This document shows, in pieces, positions 28,682 to 35,599 of a stretch of DNA of 35,599 nucleotides. Source of the stretch: Shimwellia pseudoproteus (lineage in GTDB: Bacteria; Pseudomonadota; Gammaproteobacteria; Enterobacterales; Enterobacteriaceae); NCBI RefSeq assembly GCF_016415625.1, contig NZ_WBXP01000040.1, positions 1 through 35,599 on the forward strand, written 5' to 3'. The notes under the pieces were generated by a model. The model was not told the DNA's origin. It saw only the letters and a program-made list of their open reading frames with translations, and did not search any database. Every line of letters begins with the position of its first letter. Position 1 is the stretch's first letter. The position numbers and the translations under genes were made by a program.

Positions 28682-29947
28682 ATGTCGTTAGCAAAAGCCT
28701 CAGTGTGGACCGCCGGGTCCACACTGGTAAAAATTGGTGCTGGCCTGCTGGTGGTGAAGCTGCTGGCCGTTGCCTATGGCCCCAGCGGTGTCGGTATGGC
28801 GGGCAATTTCCGCCAGATGGTCACCGTGCTGGGGGTGCTGGCCGGGGCCGGGATCTTCAATGGTGTAACCAAGTACGTAGCCCAGTACCAGCAGCAGCCC
28901 GCGCGTTTGCGTCAGGTGGTGGGGACATCATCGGCGATGGTGCTGGCGTTTTCGTCATTGCTGGCGGTGGTGTTTATGGTGGCCGCCGGGCCGATTAGCC
29001 GTGGTCTGTTTGGCCTGGAAGTGCCGGGTCATGCGCACTATAGCGGGGTGATTCAACTGGTGGGCCTGGTCCAGATGGGCATTGCCTGGGCGAACCTGAG
29101 CCTCGCGTTACTGAAAGGGTATCGTGATGCGGCGGGGAACGCCCTGTCGCTGATGGCCGGTAGCCTGATTGGGGTGGTGGCCTATTTTATCTGCTGGCGT
29201 ATTGGCGGTTATGCCGGGGCGTTATTGGGGCTGGCGCTGGTACCGGCGCTGATAGTGATCCCCGCCGGGTATATGCTCCACCGGCGGCGGCACTTTCCCC
29301 TGCACTGGCTGAAACCCTGCTGGGATCGGCAACTGGCGGCCAGCCTGAGCAAATTTACCCTGATGGCGTTGATTACCTCCGTCACCCTGCCTCTGGCCTA
29401 TGTGATGATGCGTAATCTGCTGGCCAGCCACTACAGCTGGGATGAGGTAGGGATCTGGCAGGGGGTGAGCAGTATTTCCGACGCCTACCTGCAATTTATT
29501 ACCGCCTCGTTTAGCGTCTATTTGCTGCCCACCCTGGCGCGCCAACTGGATAAACGCGATGTCACCCGGGAGATTATCCGGGCGCTGCGTTTCGTGCTGC
29601 CTGCGGTCGCGGTTGCCAGCCTGACGGTGTGGCTGCTGCGTGATGTGGCTATCTGGCTGCTGTTTTCCCATAAGTTTACTGCCATGCGCGATTTGTTCGC
29701 CTGGCAACTGGTGGGCGATGTGCTGAAAGTTGGCGCTTATGTCTATGGCTACCTGGTGATAGCAAAGGCATCATTACGTTTTTATATTCTGGCGGAAGTC
29801 AGCCAGTTTGCGTTGCTGACCGGGTTCTCCCACTGGCTGATCCCGGCCCACGGTGCGCTGGGGGCCGCGCAGGCCTATATGGCGACTTATATTGTTTACT
29901 TTGCCCTGTGTAGCGGCGTGTTTCTTCTCTGGCGTAAGCGAGCATGA
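28682..29947 (+). CDS. wzxE: ECA lipid III flippase
   Basis: A 421-aa polytopic MOP-superfamily flippase (E. coli 416) with about twelve hydrophobic segments. It moves the undecaprenyl-PP trisaccharide (lipid III) across the inner membrane. Conserved segments are [45 protein letters not shown] and [12 protein letters not shown]. Residues ~110-120 ([11 protein letters not shown]) hold a small insertion relative to E. coli. It starts 1 nt after wecE and overlaps wecF by 4 nt. Confidence 0.95.
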   Translation: MSLAKASVWTAGSTLVKIGAGLLVVKLLAVAYGPSGVGMAGNFRQMVTVLGVLAGAGIFNGVTKYVAQYQQQPARLRQVVGTSSAMVLAFSSLLAVVFMVAAGPISRGLFGLEVPGHAHYSGVIQLVGLVQMGIAWANLSLALLKGYRDAAGNALSLMAGSLIGVVAYFICWRIGGYAGALLGLALVPALIVIPAGYMLHRRRHFPLHWLKPCWDRQLAASLSKFTLMALITSVTLPLAYVMMRNLLASHYSWDEVGIWQGVSSISDAYLQFITASFSVYLLPTLARQLDKRDVTREIIRALRFVLPAVAVASLTVWLLRDVAIWLLFSHKFTAMRDLFAWQLVGDVLKVGAYVYGYLVIAKASLRFYILAEVSQFALLTGFSHWLIPAHGALGAAQAYMATYIVYFALCSGVFLLWRKRA

Positions 29948-31023
29948 CAAAATTACTGCATATCCTGGGATCGGATATCCCGCATCACAATCATACGGTA
30001 CTGACCTTCTTTAACCAGAAGCTGGCGCCGGACACTGCCCTTGCCCGGGAATTTATGGTGGCCGCCGGTCATGATTTTGATGCGGCGGCTTTCCCGGCGC
30101 TGGACATCATCCGCTACCCTGATAAACGCAGCCTGGCGGCCGGGCTGCTGGCCTTTGCCCGCCAGCACCCGGATTATCATTTTTTCTTTCACGGCCAGTT
30201 TAATACCGGGGTCTGGCTGGCATTGCTGCGCGGCGGGCTGAAACCTGCGCGGGTGAGCTGGCATGTCTGGGGGGCGGACCTGTACGAGGTGTCGTCCTCC
30301 CTGAAGTTTCGCTTATTTTATCTGATCCGGCGGGTTGCTCAGGGCCGGGTTGGCCGGGTATTTGCCACCCGGGGCGATCTGGATTATTACCATCAGCGCC
30401 ATCCTGGGGTGGCGGGGCAATTGCTCTATTTCCCCACCCGAATGGACCCGCAGCTTAATGATATGGCGGACAACATCACCCGCCAGGGGCCGCTGACCAT
30501 TCTGGTGGGTAACTCCGGGGACCGGAGTAACAACCACCTTAGCGCGCTGCAAGCCGTTTACCGGCAGTTTGGTGATACGGTCAATGTGGTGGTGCCGATG
30601 GGCTACCCGGCCAATAACCAGGCGTATATTGATCAGGTCGAGCAGGCGGGGCGCGCCCTGTTTAGCGCCGGGCATTTACGGGTACTGCGTGACCAGATGG
30701 CGTTTGATGACTACCTGCAATTGCTGCGCGGTTGCGACCTTGGCTGGCTGACCTTTGAGCGCCAGCAAGGGATTGGCACCCTGTGTTTGCTGATTCAGGC
30801 GGGGATACCCTGTGTACTGAACCGTAAGAACCCGTTTTGGCAGGATATGGCCGCTGAGCAATTGCCGGTGCTGTTTGATGGTGATGCGCTGGATGAGCAG
30901 GTGGTGCGCGAGGCGCAGCGCCAGCTGGCCACCGTGGATAAGCACCATATTGCCTTTTTCAATCCCAATTACCTGACTGGCTGGCATGATGCGCTGCATA
31001 TGGCGGCGGGGGAGCACCCATGA
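29944..31023 (+). CDS. wecF: TDP-Fuc4NAc:lipid II Fuc4NAc transferase
   Basis: A 359-aa glycosyltransferase of family GT56, the same length as E. coli WecF (RffT). It adds Fuc4NAc to lipid II at the cytoplasmic face, completing the ECA trisaccharide. Starting residues [16 protein letters not shown] and the [10 protein letters not shown] and [10 protein letters not shown] segments are typical. It overlaps both neighbours through ATGA junctions. Confidence 0.95.
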   Translation: MTKLLHILGSDIPHHNHTVLTFFNQKLAPDTALAREFMVAAGHDFDAAAFPALDIIRYPDKRSLAAGLLAFARQHPDYHFFFHGQFNTGVWLALLRGGLKPARVSWHVWGADLYEVSSSLKFRLFYLIRRVAQGRVGRVFATRGDLDYYHQRHPGVAGQLLYFPTRMDPQLNDMADNITRQGPLTILVGNSGDRSNNHLSALQAVYRQFGDTVNVVVPMGYPANNQAYIDQVEQAGRALFSAGHLRVLRDQMAFDDYLQLLRGCDLGWLTFERQQGIGTLCLLIQAGIPCVLNRKNPFWQDMAAEQLPVLFDGDALDEQVVREAQRQLATVDKHHIAFFNPNYLTGWHDALHMAAGEHP

Positions 31024-32396
31024 GTCTATTGCAGTTCTGCGGTTTGTTCGTGGTCTGGCTGTGTTCAGTGCTGTTTATCGGCACGGTCACCTTACAGGCG
31101 TTCCGCCAGTACCGGTTTAACTTCCATGCGTTCTTTTCAATCCTGTTTTTGCTGACCTTTTATTTTGGCTTCCCGCTGACTGCGATCCTGGTCTTTCGCT
31201 TTAATGTCAGCGTGGTCCCGGCAGATATGCTGTTGCAGGCGCTACTGTCGGCAACCTGTTTTTATGGCATCTACTATGTGGCCTATAAAACCCGGCTGCG
31301 GACACCGGCTGCGTCACATGCCAGCCGCGGGTGGTTTACCATGAACCGGGTGGAAACTAACCTGATGTGGGGGCTACTGATGCTGGTGGCGCTGGTCAGT
31401 GTGACGATTTTCTTTATGCACAATGGCTTTCTGCTGTTTAAGCTCCGCTCCTACAGCCAGATATTTTCCAGCGAAGTCTCCGGTGTGGCGCTTAAGCGGT
31501 TCTTTTATTTCTTTATTCCCGCCATGTTGGTTATCTATTTCCTGAATCCCACTTTCAAAATGTGGATTTTTTTCCTGGTCAGTACCGTGGCATTTGGGCT
31601 GCTGACTTATGTCATTGTCGGGGGAACCCGGGCTAATATTATTATCGCCTTCGCGATATTTTTATTTATTGGCATTATTCGCGGCTGGATATCCCTGTGG
31701 ATGCTGGCCTCTGCCGGGGTGGCGGGTATTATCGGCATGTTCTGGCTGGCGCTAAAACGCTATGGATTAAATGTCAGCGGCGATGAGGCGTTTTATACTT
31801 TCCTGTATCTGACGCGGGATACCTTCTCCCCCTGGGAGAACCTGGGTCTGCTGCTCCAGAACTACGATAAAATTGATTTTCAGGGGCTGGCACCCATTGT
31901 TCGTGATTTCTATGTTTTTATTCCTTCATGGTTGTGGCCATCGCGGCCCAGTATCGTGCTGAATACGGCGAATTACTTTACCTGGGAAGTCCTCAACAAC
32001 CACTCGGGGCTGGCTATCTCCCCGACATTGATCGGCTCGCTCTTTGTGATGGGAGGGCCGTGGTTCCTGGCGCCAGGGGCTGTGGTGGTGGGGTTAATTA
32101 TTAAATGGTTTGACTGGATCTATATTCGGGCGAACCAGGAGGCCAACCGCTATAAAGCGGCGGTGCTGTACAGTTTCTGCTTTGGGGCAATCTTCAACAT
32201 GATTGTATTAGCCCGCGAAGGGCTGGATGCATTCGCCTCCCGGGTGGTCTTTTTTATGGTGATTTTTGGTTTGTGTTTGCTGGTGGCTAAGCTGTTGTAC
32301 TGGTTACTGGATAGCGCTGGTCTGGTTCATGCTCGATCGTCGAATCTACTGCGACGATCGAGCATGAACAAATACGTCCGACAAGGAAAAGAATGA
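31020..32396 (+). CDS. wzyE: ECA polymerase
   Basis: A 458-aa integral membrane protein (E. coli about 450) with roughly eleven hydrophobic segments. It polymerises ECA trisaccharide units in the periplasm together with WzzE. The last ~25 residues form a basic soluble tail encoded by a perfect 18-bp inverted repeat, so that the tail reads [15 protein letters not shown]. The start overlaps wecF (ATGA), and the stop overlaps wecG (ATGA). Confidence 0.94.
   Translation: MSLLQFCGLFVVWLCSVLFIGTVTLQAFRQYRFNFHAFFSILFLLTFYFGFPLTAILVFRFNVSVVPADMLLQALLSATCFYGIYYVAYKTRLRTPAASHASRGWFTMNRVETNLMWGLLMLVALVSVTIFFMHNGFLLFKLRSYSQIFSSEVSGVALKRFFYFFIPAMLVIYFLNPTFKMWIFFLVSTVAFGLLTYVIVGGTRANIIIAFAIFLFIGIIRGWISLWMLASAGVAGIIGMFWLALKRYGLNVSGDEAFYTFLYLTRDTFSPWENLGLLLQNYDKIDFQGLAPIVRDFYVFIPSWLWPSRPSIVLNTANYFTWEVLNNHSGLAISPTLIGSLFVMGGPWFLAPGAVVVGLIIKWFDWIYIRANQEANRYKAAVLYSFCFGAIFNMIVLAREGLDAFASRVVFFMVIFGLCLLVAKLLYWLLDSAGLVHARSSNLLRRSSMNKYVRQGKE
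32325..32369. repeat. Perfect 18-bp inverted repeat in the wzyE 3' end
   Basis: The arm GTTCATGCTCGATCGTCG (32325-32342) is followed after nine bases by its exact complement (32352-32369). The repeat lies inside the final codons of wzyE, 24 nt before the wecG start. In RNA it would be a very stable hairpin, without a U-tract. Confidence 0.95.
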
Positions 32397-33133
32397 CTGA
32401 CATAACAACAGTACCGTATTACAAGGTGCGAGATCTGGAGCTACTGGGGTGGCGTGATATGGGCCATGCTCTGGACTATCTATATCAGGACGGCCAGCTG
32501 CGTAAGGGCACGCTGGTGGCAATCAATGCAGAAAAAATCCTCACCATGGAGTCTGATCCCGTGGTCCATGATTTGATTGCCGATGCGGAATTCAAATATG
32601 CCGACGGGATAAGCGTGGTGCGCTCGGTACGTAAAAAATACCCTCAGGCCCAGGTGTCACGCGTGGCCGGTGCCGATCTTTGGGAAGCCCTGATGGCCCG
32701 GGCCGGGCGCGAGGGCACGCCGGTGTTCCTGGTGGGCGGTAAGCCTGAGGTATTAGCGGAAACAGTGGCTAAATTACGGGCCCAGTGGCAGGTGAATATC
32801 GTGGGGGCGCAGGACGGTTACTTTACCGCCGACGAGCGCGACGCGTTGTTCAGCCGCATCCGCGGCAGCGGTGCGAAGATTGTCACTGTAGCGATGGGCT
32901 CCCCGCGCCAGGAGATCCTGATGCGCGACTGCCGCAAGGTGTATGCGGATGCGCTGTACATGGGGGTGGGGGGCACATACGATGTGTTTACCGGCCACGT
33001 GAAGCGCGCTCCGAGGCTATGGCAGCAACTAGGCCTGGAGTGGTTATACCGTCTGGTATTGCAGCCCAGCCGCATCCGGCGCCAGCTGCGCTTATTGCGC
33101 TATCTGGCCTGGCACTACAGCGGCAATATTTAA
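32393..33133 (+). CDS. wecG: UDP-ManNAcA transferase
   Basis: A 246-aa WecG/TagA/CpsF-family (GT26) glycosyltransferase, the same length as E. coli WecG. It adds ManNAcA to lipid I, forming ECA lipid II at the inner face of the membrane. Motifs are [38 protein letters not shown] and [18 protein letters not shown]. The RBS AAGGAAAAG lies just after the wzyE palindrome. It is the last ECA gene. Confidence 0.96.
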   Translation: MTDITTVPYYKVRDLELLGWRDMGHALDYLYQDGQLRKGTLVAINAEKILTMESDPVVHDLIADAEFKYADGISVVRSVRKKYPQAQVSRVAGADLWEALMARAGREGTPVFLVGGKPEVLAETVAKLRAQWQVNIVGAQDGYFTADERDALFSRIRGSGAKIVTVAMGSPRQEILMRDCRKVYADALYMGVGGTYDVFTGHVKRAPRLWQQLGLEWLYRLVLQPSRIRRQLRLLRYLAWHYSGNI

Positions 33134-33139
33134 TCGTCA

Positions 33140-33168
33140 CCGCAGCACATCGCTCTGATGTGCTGCGG
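33140..33168 (+). terminator. Hairpin at the end of the ECA gene run
   Basis: A perfect 12-bp stem (CCGCAGCACATC with complement at 33157-33168) and a GCTCT loop, 7 nt after the wecG stop. There is no adjacent T-tract; the nearest T-run is about 22 nt further. It is a likely 3'-end structure or non-canonical terminator of the wec operon. Confidence 0.65.
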
Positions 33169-33327
33169 GGTAGCCTGGTCATCTCCCGCTTTTTTACAAT
33201 CAGCCGTAATTTCATAACGTAGTATTTGCCATTAGGCAAAAAATGCGAAACCATTGCCCTCCTCTTCAGGTACGGTCAGGGCTTACCCTATCCGGCATGC
33301 GTGTGCCGGCCATCCGTATTGATATTT

Positions 33328-33342
33328 ACCACAATAATAACC
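33328..33342 (+). promoter_or_regulatory. Candidate GcvB target (CA-rich element) in the yifK leader
   Basis: ACCACAATAATAACC, about 40 nt before the yifK ATG. In Salmonella and E. coli yifK is repressed by the sRNA GcvB, whose GU-rich R1 region pairs with ACA-rich elements in the leader that also enhance translation. The assignment is by similarity of composition only. Confidence 0.4.
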
Positions 33343-33382
33343 GGCCAACCGGATAACAGCAGACACTGGTCATTGAGGATTT

Positions 33383-34768
33383 ATGGCAGAGAAAAAAGAA
33401 ACCCTCCATCGCGGACTGGAAGCTCGGCATATTGAGCTGATTGCGCTTGGCGGCACGATTGGCGTGGGGCTGTTTATGGGCTCCGCCAGTACCCTGAAGT
33501 GGGCGGGACCCTCGGTCTTATTGGCCTATATTATTGCCGGAATGTTTGTTTTCTTTATTATGCGTTCGATGGGCGAGATGTTATTCCTCGAACCGGTCAC
33601 CGGCTCCTTTGCGGTTTATGCACATCGCTATATGAGCCCGTTTTTCGGCTATCTGACCGCATGGTCGTACTGGTTTATGTGGATGGCGGTGGGGATCTCG
33701 GAAATTACCGCGGTCGGCGTGTACGTCCAGTTCTGGTTCCCTGAATTGCCCCAGTGGCTACCGGCGTTAATAGCCGTGGCCCTTGTGGCGCTGGCGAATA
33801 TGGCGGCAGTGCGGCTATACGGTGAGCTCGAATTTTGGTTTGCCATGATCAAAGTGACCACCATCATTGTGATGATCGTGGTGGGCCTTGGGGTGATTTT
33901 CTTTGGCTTTGGCAATGGTGGTCATCCGGTGGGCTTCAGCAATCTGACGGCGCACGGTGGGTTCTTTGCCGGGGGCTGGAAAGGCTTCCTGACGGCGCTG
34001 TGTATTGTGGTCGCCTCTTATCAGGGGGTCGAGCTAATTGGCATTACCGCCGGCGAGGCCCGCAACCCGCAGGTGACGTTGCGCAGTGCGGTTGGCAAGG
34101 TGCTGTGGCGTATTCTGATTTTCTACGTCGGCGCTATCTTTGTGATTGTGACGATTTTCCCGTGGAATGAGATTGGCAGTAACGGCAGCCCCTTTGTACT
34201 GACCTTTTCTAAAATCGGTATTACGGTGGCGGCGGGGATCATTAACTTTGTGGTGCTGACGGCGGCGCTGTCAGGGTGTAACAGCGGCATGTACAGCTGC
34301 GGGCGTATGCTTTACGCACTGGCTAAAAACCGGCAGTTACCGCCTGCGGTGGCAAAAGTCTCCCGCAACGGGGTCCCGGCGGTGGGTGTGGCGGTGTCGA
34401 TAGTGATCCTTTTGGTGGGTTCGTGCCTGAATTACATCATTCCCAACCCGCAGCGGGTTTTCGTCTATGTCTATAGCGCCAGCGTGCTGCCGGGGATGGT
34501 GCCCTGGTTTGTTATCCTGATTAGCCAGATTCGTTTCCGCCATGCGCACCGTAAGGCGATGGCCAGCCACCCGTTCCGTTCGGTACTGTTCCCGTGGGCG
34601 AATTACCTCACCATGGCGTTTCTGGTGTGCGTGCTGGTCGGGATGGGCGTGAATGAAGATACCCGTTTATCGCTGATTGTTGGCATGCTTTTCCTGGCCC
34701 TGGTTACCCTCGGGTATACGCTTTTTGGTCTGGGGAAACGGGGTATTGTCCATAAAGTGGATAATTAA
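33383..34768 (+). CDS. yifK: APC-superfamily amino acid permease YifK
   Basis: A 461-aa transporter of the amino acid transporter (AAT) family, the E. coli length, with twelve predicted membrane segments. The family signature is near the start ([29 protein letters not shown]), followed by [23 protein letters not shown]. In E. coli YifK transports threonine/serine. A GAGGA ribosome binding site precedes the ATG. It lies between the ECA cluster and the tRNA operon, with its own leader. Confidence 0.95.
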   Translation: MAEKKETLHRGLEARHIELIALGGTIGVGLFMGSASTLKWAGPSVLLAYIIAGMFVFFIMRSMGEMLFLEPVTGSFAVYAHRYMSPFFGYLTAWSYWFMWMAVGISEITAVGVYVQFWFPELPQWLPALIAVALVALANMAAVRLYGELEFWFAMIKVTTIIVMIVVGLGVIFFGFGNGGHPVGFSNLTAHGGFFAGGWKGFLTALCIVVASYQGVELIGITAGEARNPQVTLRSAVGKVLWRILIFYVGAIFVIVTIFPWNEIGSNGSPFVLTFSKIGITVAAGIINFVVLTAALSGCNSGMYSCGRMLYALAKNRQLPPAVAKVSRNGVPAVGVAVSIVILLVGSCLNYIIPNPQRVFVYVYSASVLPGMVPWFVILISQIRFRHAHRKAMASHPFRSVLFPWANYLTMAFLVCVLVGMGVNEDTRLSLIVGMLFLALVTLGYTLFGLGKRGIVHKVDN

Positions 34769-34773
34769 GTGCC

Positions 34774-34806
34774 AAAATGCGCAAAGCGTAACCAAACGCG
34801 CATTTT
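34774..34806 (+). terminator. Terminator-like hairpin after yifK
   Basis: A 9-bp stem AAAATGCGC/GCGCATTTT with a 15-nt loop, 5 nt after the yifK stop. The trailing T-run is short (TTTTCTT), so some read-through to the tRNA genes is possible. Confidence 0.7.
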
Positions 34807-34820
34807 CTTAAAAAAAGCAC

Positions 34821-34849
34821 TAGACAGAAATGCGCGAAGGCCGTAGTAT
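34821..34849 (+). promoter_or_regulatory. Promoter of the argX-hisR-leuT-proM operon
   Basis: TAGACA at 34821-34826 and TAGTAT at 34844-34849 with an exact 17-bp spacer. They are followed by a C-rich discriminator (CCCCTCCC), as is typical of stringently controlled stable-RNA promoters. Confidence 0.75.
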
Positions 34850-34870
34850 CCCCTCCCGCAACGGCGCTAA

Positions 34871-34947
<77 letters not shown>

Positions 34948-35017
34948 TTAAGTAGTGCCTGAGTTGCGATGATACTGTTTGGTATTATAAAACAGTGTCG
35001 CAGAAGAGATTTACAGT

Positions 35018-35094
35018 GGTGGTTATAGCTCAGTTGGTAGAGCCCTGGATTGTGATTCCAGTTGTCGTGGGTTCGAGCCCCATTAACCACCCCA
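35018..35094 (+). tRNA. hisR: tRNA-His (GTG)
   Basis: A 77-nt tRNA with the extra G-1 (35018) opposite C73, which identifies tRNA-His, and anticodon GTG. Compared with E. coli the acceptor pair 5-68 is T-A instead of C-G, a compensated change (35023/35086). The T loop ends GC instead of AT. Confidence 0.97.
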
Positions 35095-35109
35095 TCTTTT
35101 CGTGGTTAT

Positions 35110-35196
35110 GCGAAGGTGGCGGAATTGGTAGACGCGCTAGCTTCAGGTGTTAGTGTCTTAACGGACGTGAGGGTTCAAGTCCCTCTCTTCGCACCA
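35110..35196 (+). tRNA. leuT: tRNA-Leu (CAG)
   Basis: An 87-nt class II tRNA with a long variable arm (TGTCTTAACGGACG) and anticodon CAG at 35144-35146. CCA is encoded. It matches leuT, the third gene of the operon. Confidence 0.97.
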
Positions 35197-35232
35197 CACC
35201 CGAATTGAACAAGAAGTACAAAAGCAGTATAT

Positions 35233-35309
35233 CGGCGAGTAGCGCAGCTTGGTAGCGCAACTGGTTTGGGACCAGTGGGTCGGAGGTTCGAATCCTCTCT
35301 CGCCGACCA
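35233..35309 (+). tRNA. proM: tRNA-Pro (TGG)
   Basis: A 77-nt tRNA with anticodon TGG at 35267-35269 and encoded CCA. It matches E. coli proM almost exactly and is the last gene of the operon. Confidence 0.97.
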
Positions 35310-35315
35310 ATTCTG

Positions 35316-35344
35316 ACCCCTGTTCGAATGAACAGGGGTTTTTT
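35316..35344 (+). terminator. Terminator of the tRNA operon
   Basis: A perfect 10-bp stem ACCCCTGTTC/GAACAGGGGT with a GAAT loop, followed by a T-tract. It starts 7 nt after proM. Confidence 0.95.
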
Positions 35345-35503
35345 GTTTTTCCCGCCAGTCAATGTGCGTTATCCCCCTTGCTGCTGCTGCCTGTCGCGAT
35401 GATGCGACAATCCTCCCTGCTGATGTCGCCGGCAGGAGACATCTAACCTGTTGTTCAGCCTGTCTTATTTATAAAGTGTCTTTTTTCGTCTCCAGCCAGC
35501 GAC

Positions 35504-35599
35504 GGCTTTGTTGAATAAATCAGATTTCGGGTAAGTCTCCCCCGTAGCGGGTTGTGTTTTCAGGCAATACGCACACTTTCAGGCATACCTGCTTTCGTC
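35504..35599. mobile_element. IS903-type insertion sequence (IS5 family), one end, cut by window
   Basis: The terminal inverted repeat GGCTTTGTTGAATAAATC begins at 35504, the 18-bp end of IS903 (Tn903). The following bases match, to my recollection, the transposase-3' end of IS903 almost exactly. IS903 makes 9-bp target duplications; the flanking 9 bp here are GCCAGCGAC. The rest of the element lies beyond the window. Confidence 0.9.
35560..35599 (-). CDS. IS903 transposase, C-terminal end (partial)
   Basis: On the minus strand the last 12 codons read TKAGMPESVRIA and then TGA (stop at 35560-35562). This agrees with the C-terminus of the IS5-family DDE transposase of IS903. The gene begins outside the window, so I cannot say whether it is intact. 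Confidence 0.8.
   Translation of the reverse strand, partial: TKAGMPESVRIA

Noticed and set aside
35150..35362. Minus-strand 70-codon ORF with RERIRTSDPLVPNQLRYQA-like residues
   Set aside because: It is antisense to leuT and proM; such tRNA-antisense ORFs are a well-known false annotation.

Overview
The window is a piece of enterobacterial core chromosome. Every gene has an obvious counterpart, in the same order, in the E. coli/Salmonella block that follows the rrnC operon: aspT-trpT, hdfR, maoP, yifB, ilvLXGMEDA, ilvY/ilvC, ppiC, rep, gppA-rhlB, trxA, rho, the wec (rff) cluster, yifK and argX-hisR-leuT-proM. Protein similarity is high, but many local differences (HdfR C-terminus, WzyE tail, rho leader, IlvX) suggest a genus of Enterobacteriaceae other than Escherichia or Salmonella. 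I cannot name the genus from the sequence alone.

Layout. 1-366: two distal tRNAs of an rRNA operon (Asp, Trp) and a terminator. 367-3236: the LysR-type regulator gene hdfR, its divergent neighbour maoP with a likely maoS site, and the ComM-like AAA+ gene yifB. 3237-12703: isoleucine/valine biosynthesis. The attenuated ilvL-ilvX-ilvG-ilvM-ilvE-ilvD-ilvA operon converges with ilvY, which is divergent from its target ilvC. ilvG is intact, unlike in E. coli K-12. 12707-20120: housekeeping genes: ppiC, the helicase gene rep, the rhlB-gppA pair, trxA, and rho with its long leader. 20227-33168: twelve tightly packed genes (wecA-wzzE-wecB-wecC-rffG-rffH-rffC-wecE-wzxE-wecF-wzyE-wecG) for enterobacterial common antigen (ECA). 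33383-35344: the amino-acid permease gene yifK and a four-tRNA operon with its own promoter and terminator. 35504-35599: the end of an IS903-type (IS5 family) insertion sequence, cut by the window edge.

How the genes work together. IlvGM, IlvC, IlvD and IlvE form the common isoleucine/valine pathway, and IlvA supplies 2-oxobutanoate for isoleucine. The leader peptide senses charged Leu/Val/Ile tRNAs, and IlvY activates ilvC in response to its substrates. In the ECA cluster, WecA loads GlcNAc-1-P on undecaprenyl phosphate. WecB and WecC make UDP-ManNAcA for WecG. RffG, RffH, WecE and RffC (WecD) make dTDP-Fuc4NAc for WecF. WzxE flips the trisaccharide lipid, WzyE polymerises it and WzzE sets chain length.

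I found no phage, CRISPR, defence or otherwise undescribed multi-gene system. The items most worth a second look are small: a perfect 18-bp inverted repeat forming the 3' end of wzyE, an apparently lost rhoL leader ORF, a histidine replacing the conserved proline of the RhlB Q motif, a divergent ilvX microgene, tandem CUA codons in ilvL, an operon terminator encoded inside ilvY, and an IS903 end just beyond the tRNA operon.
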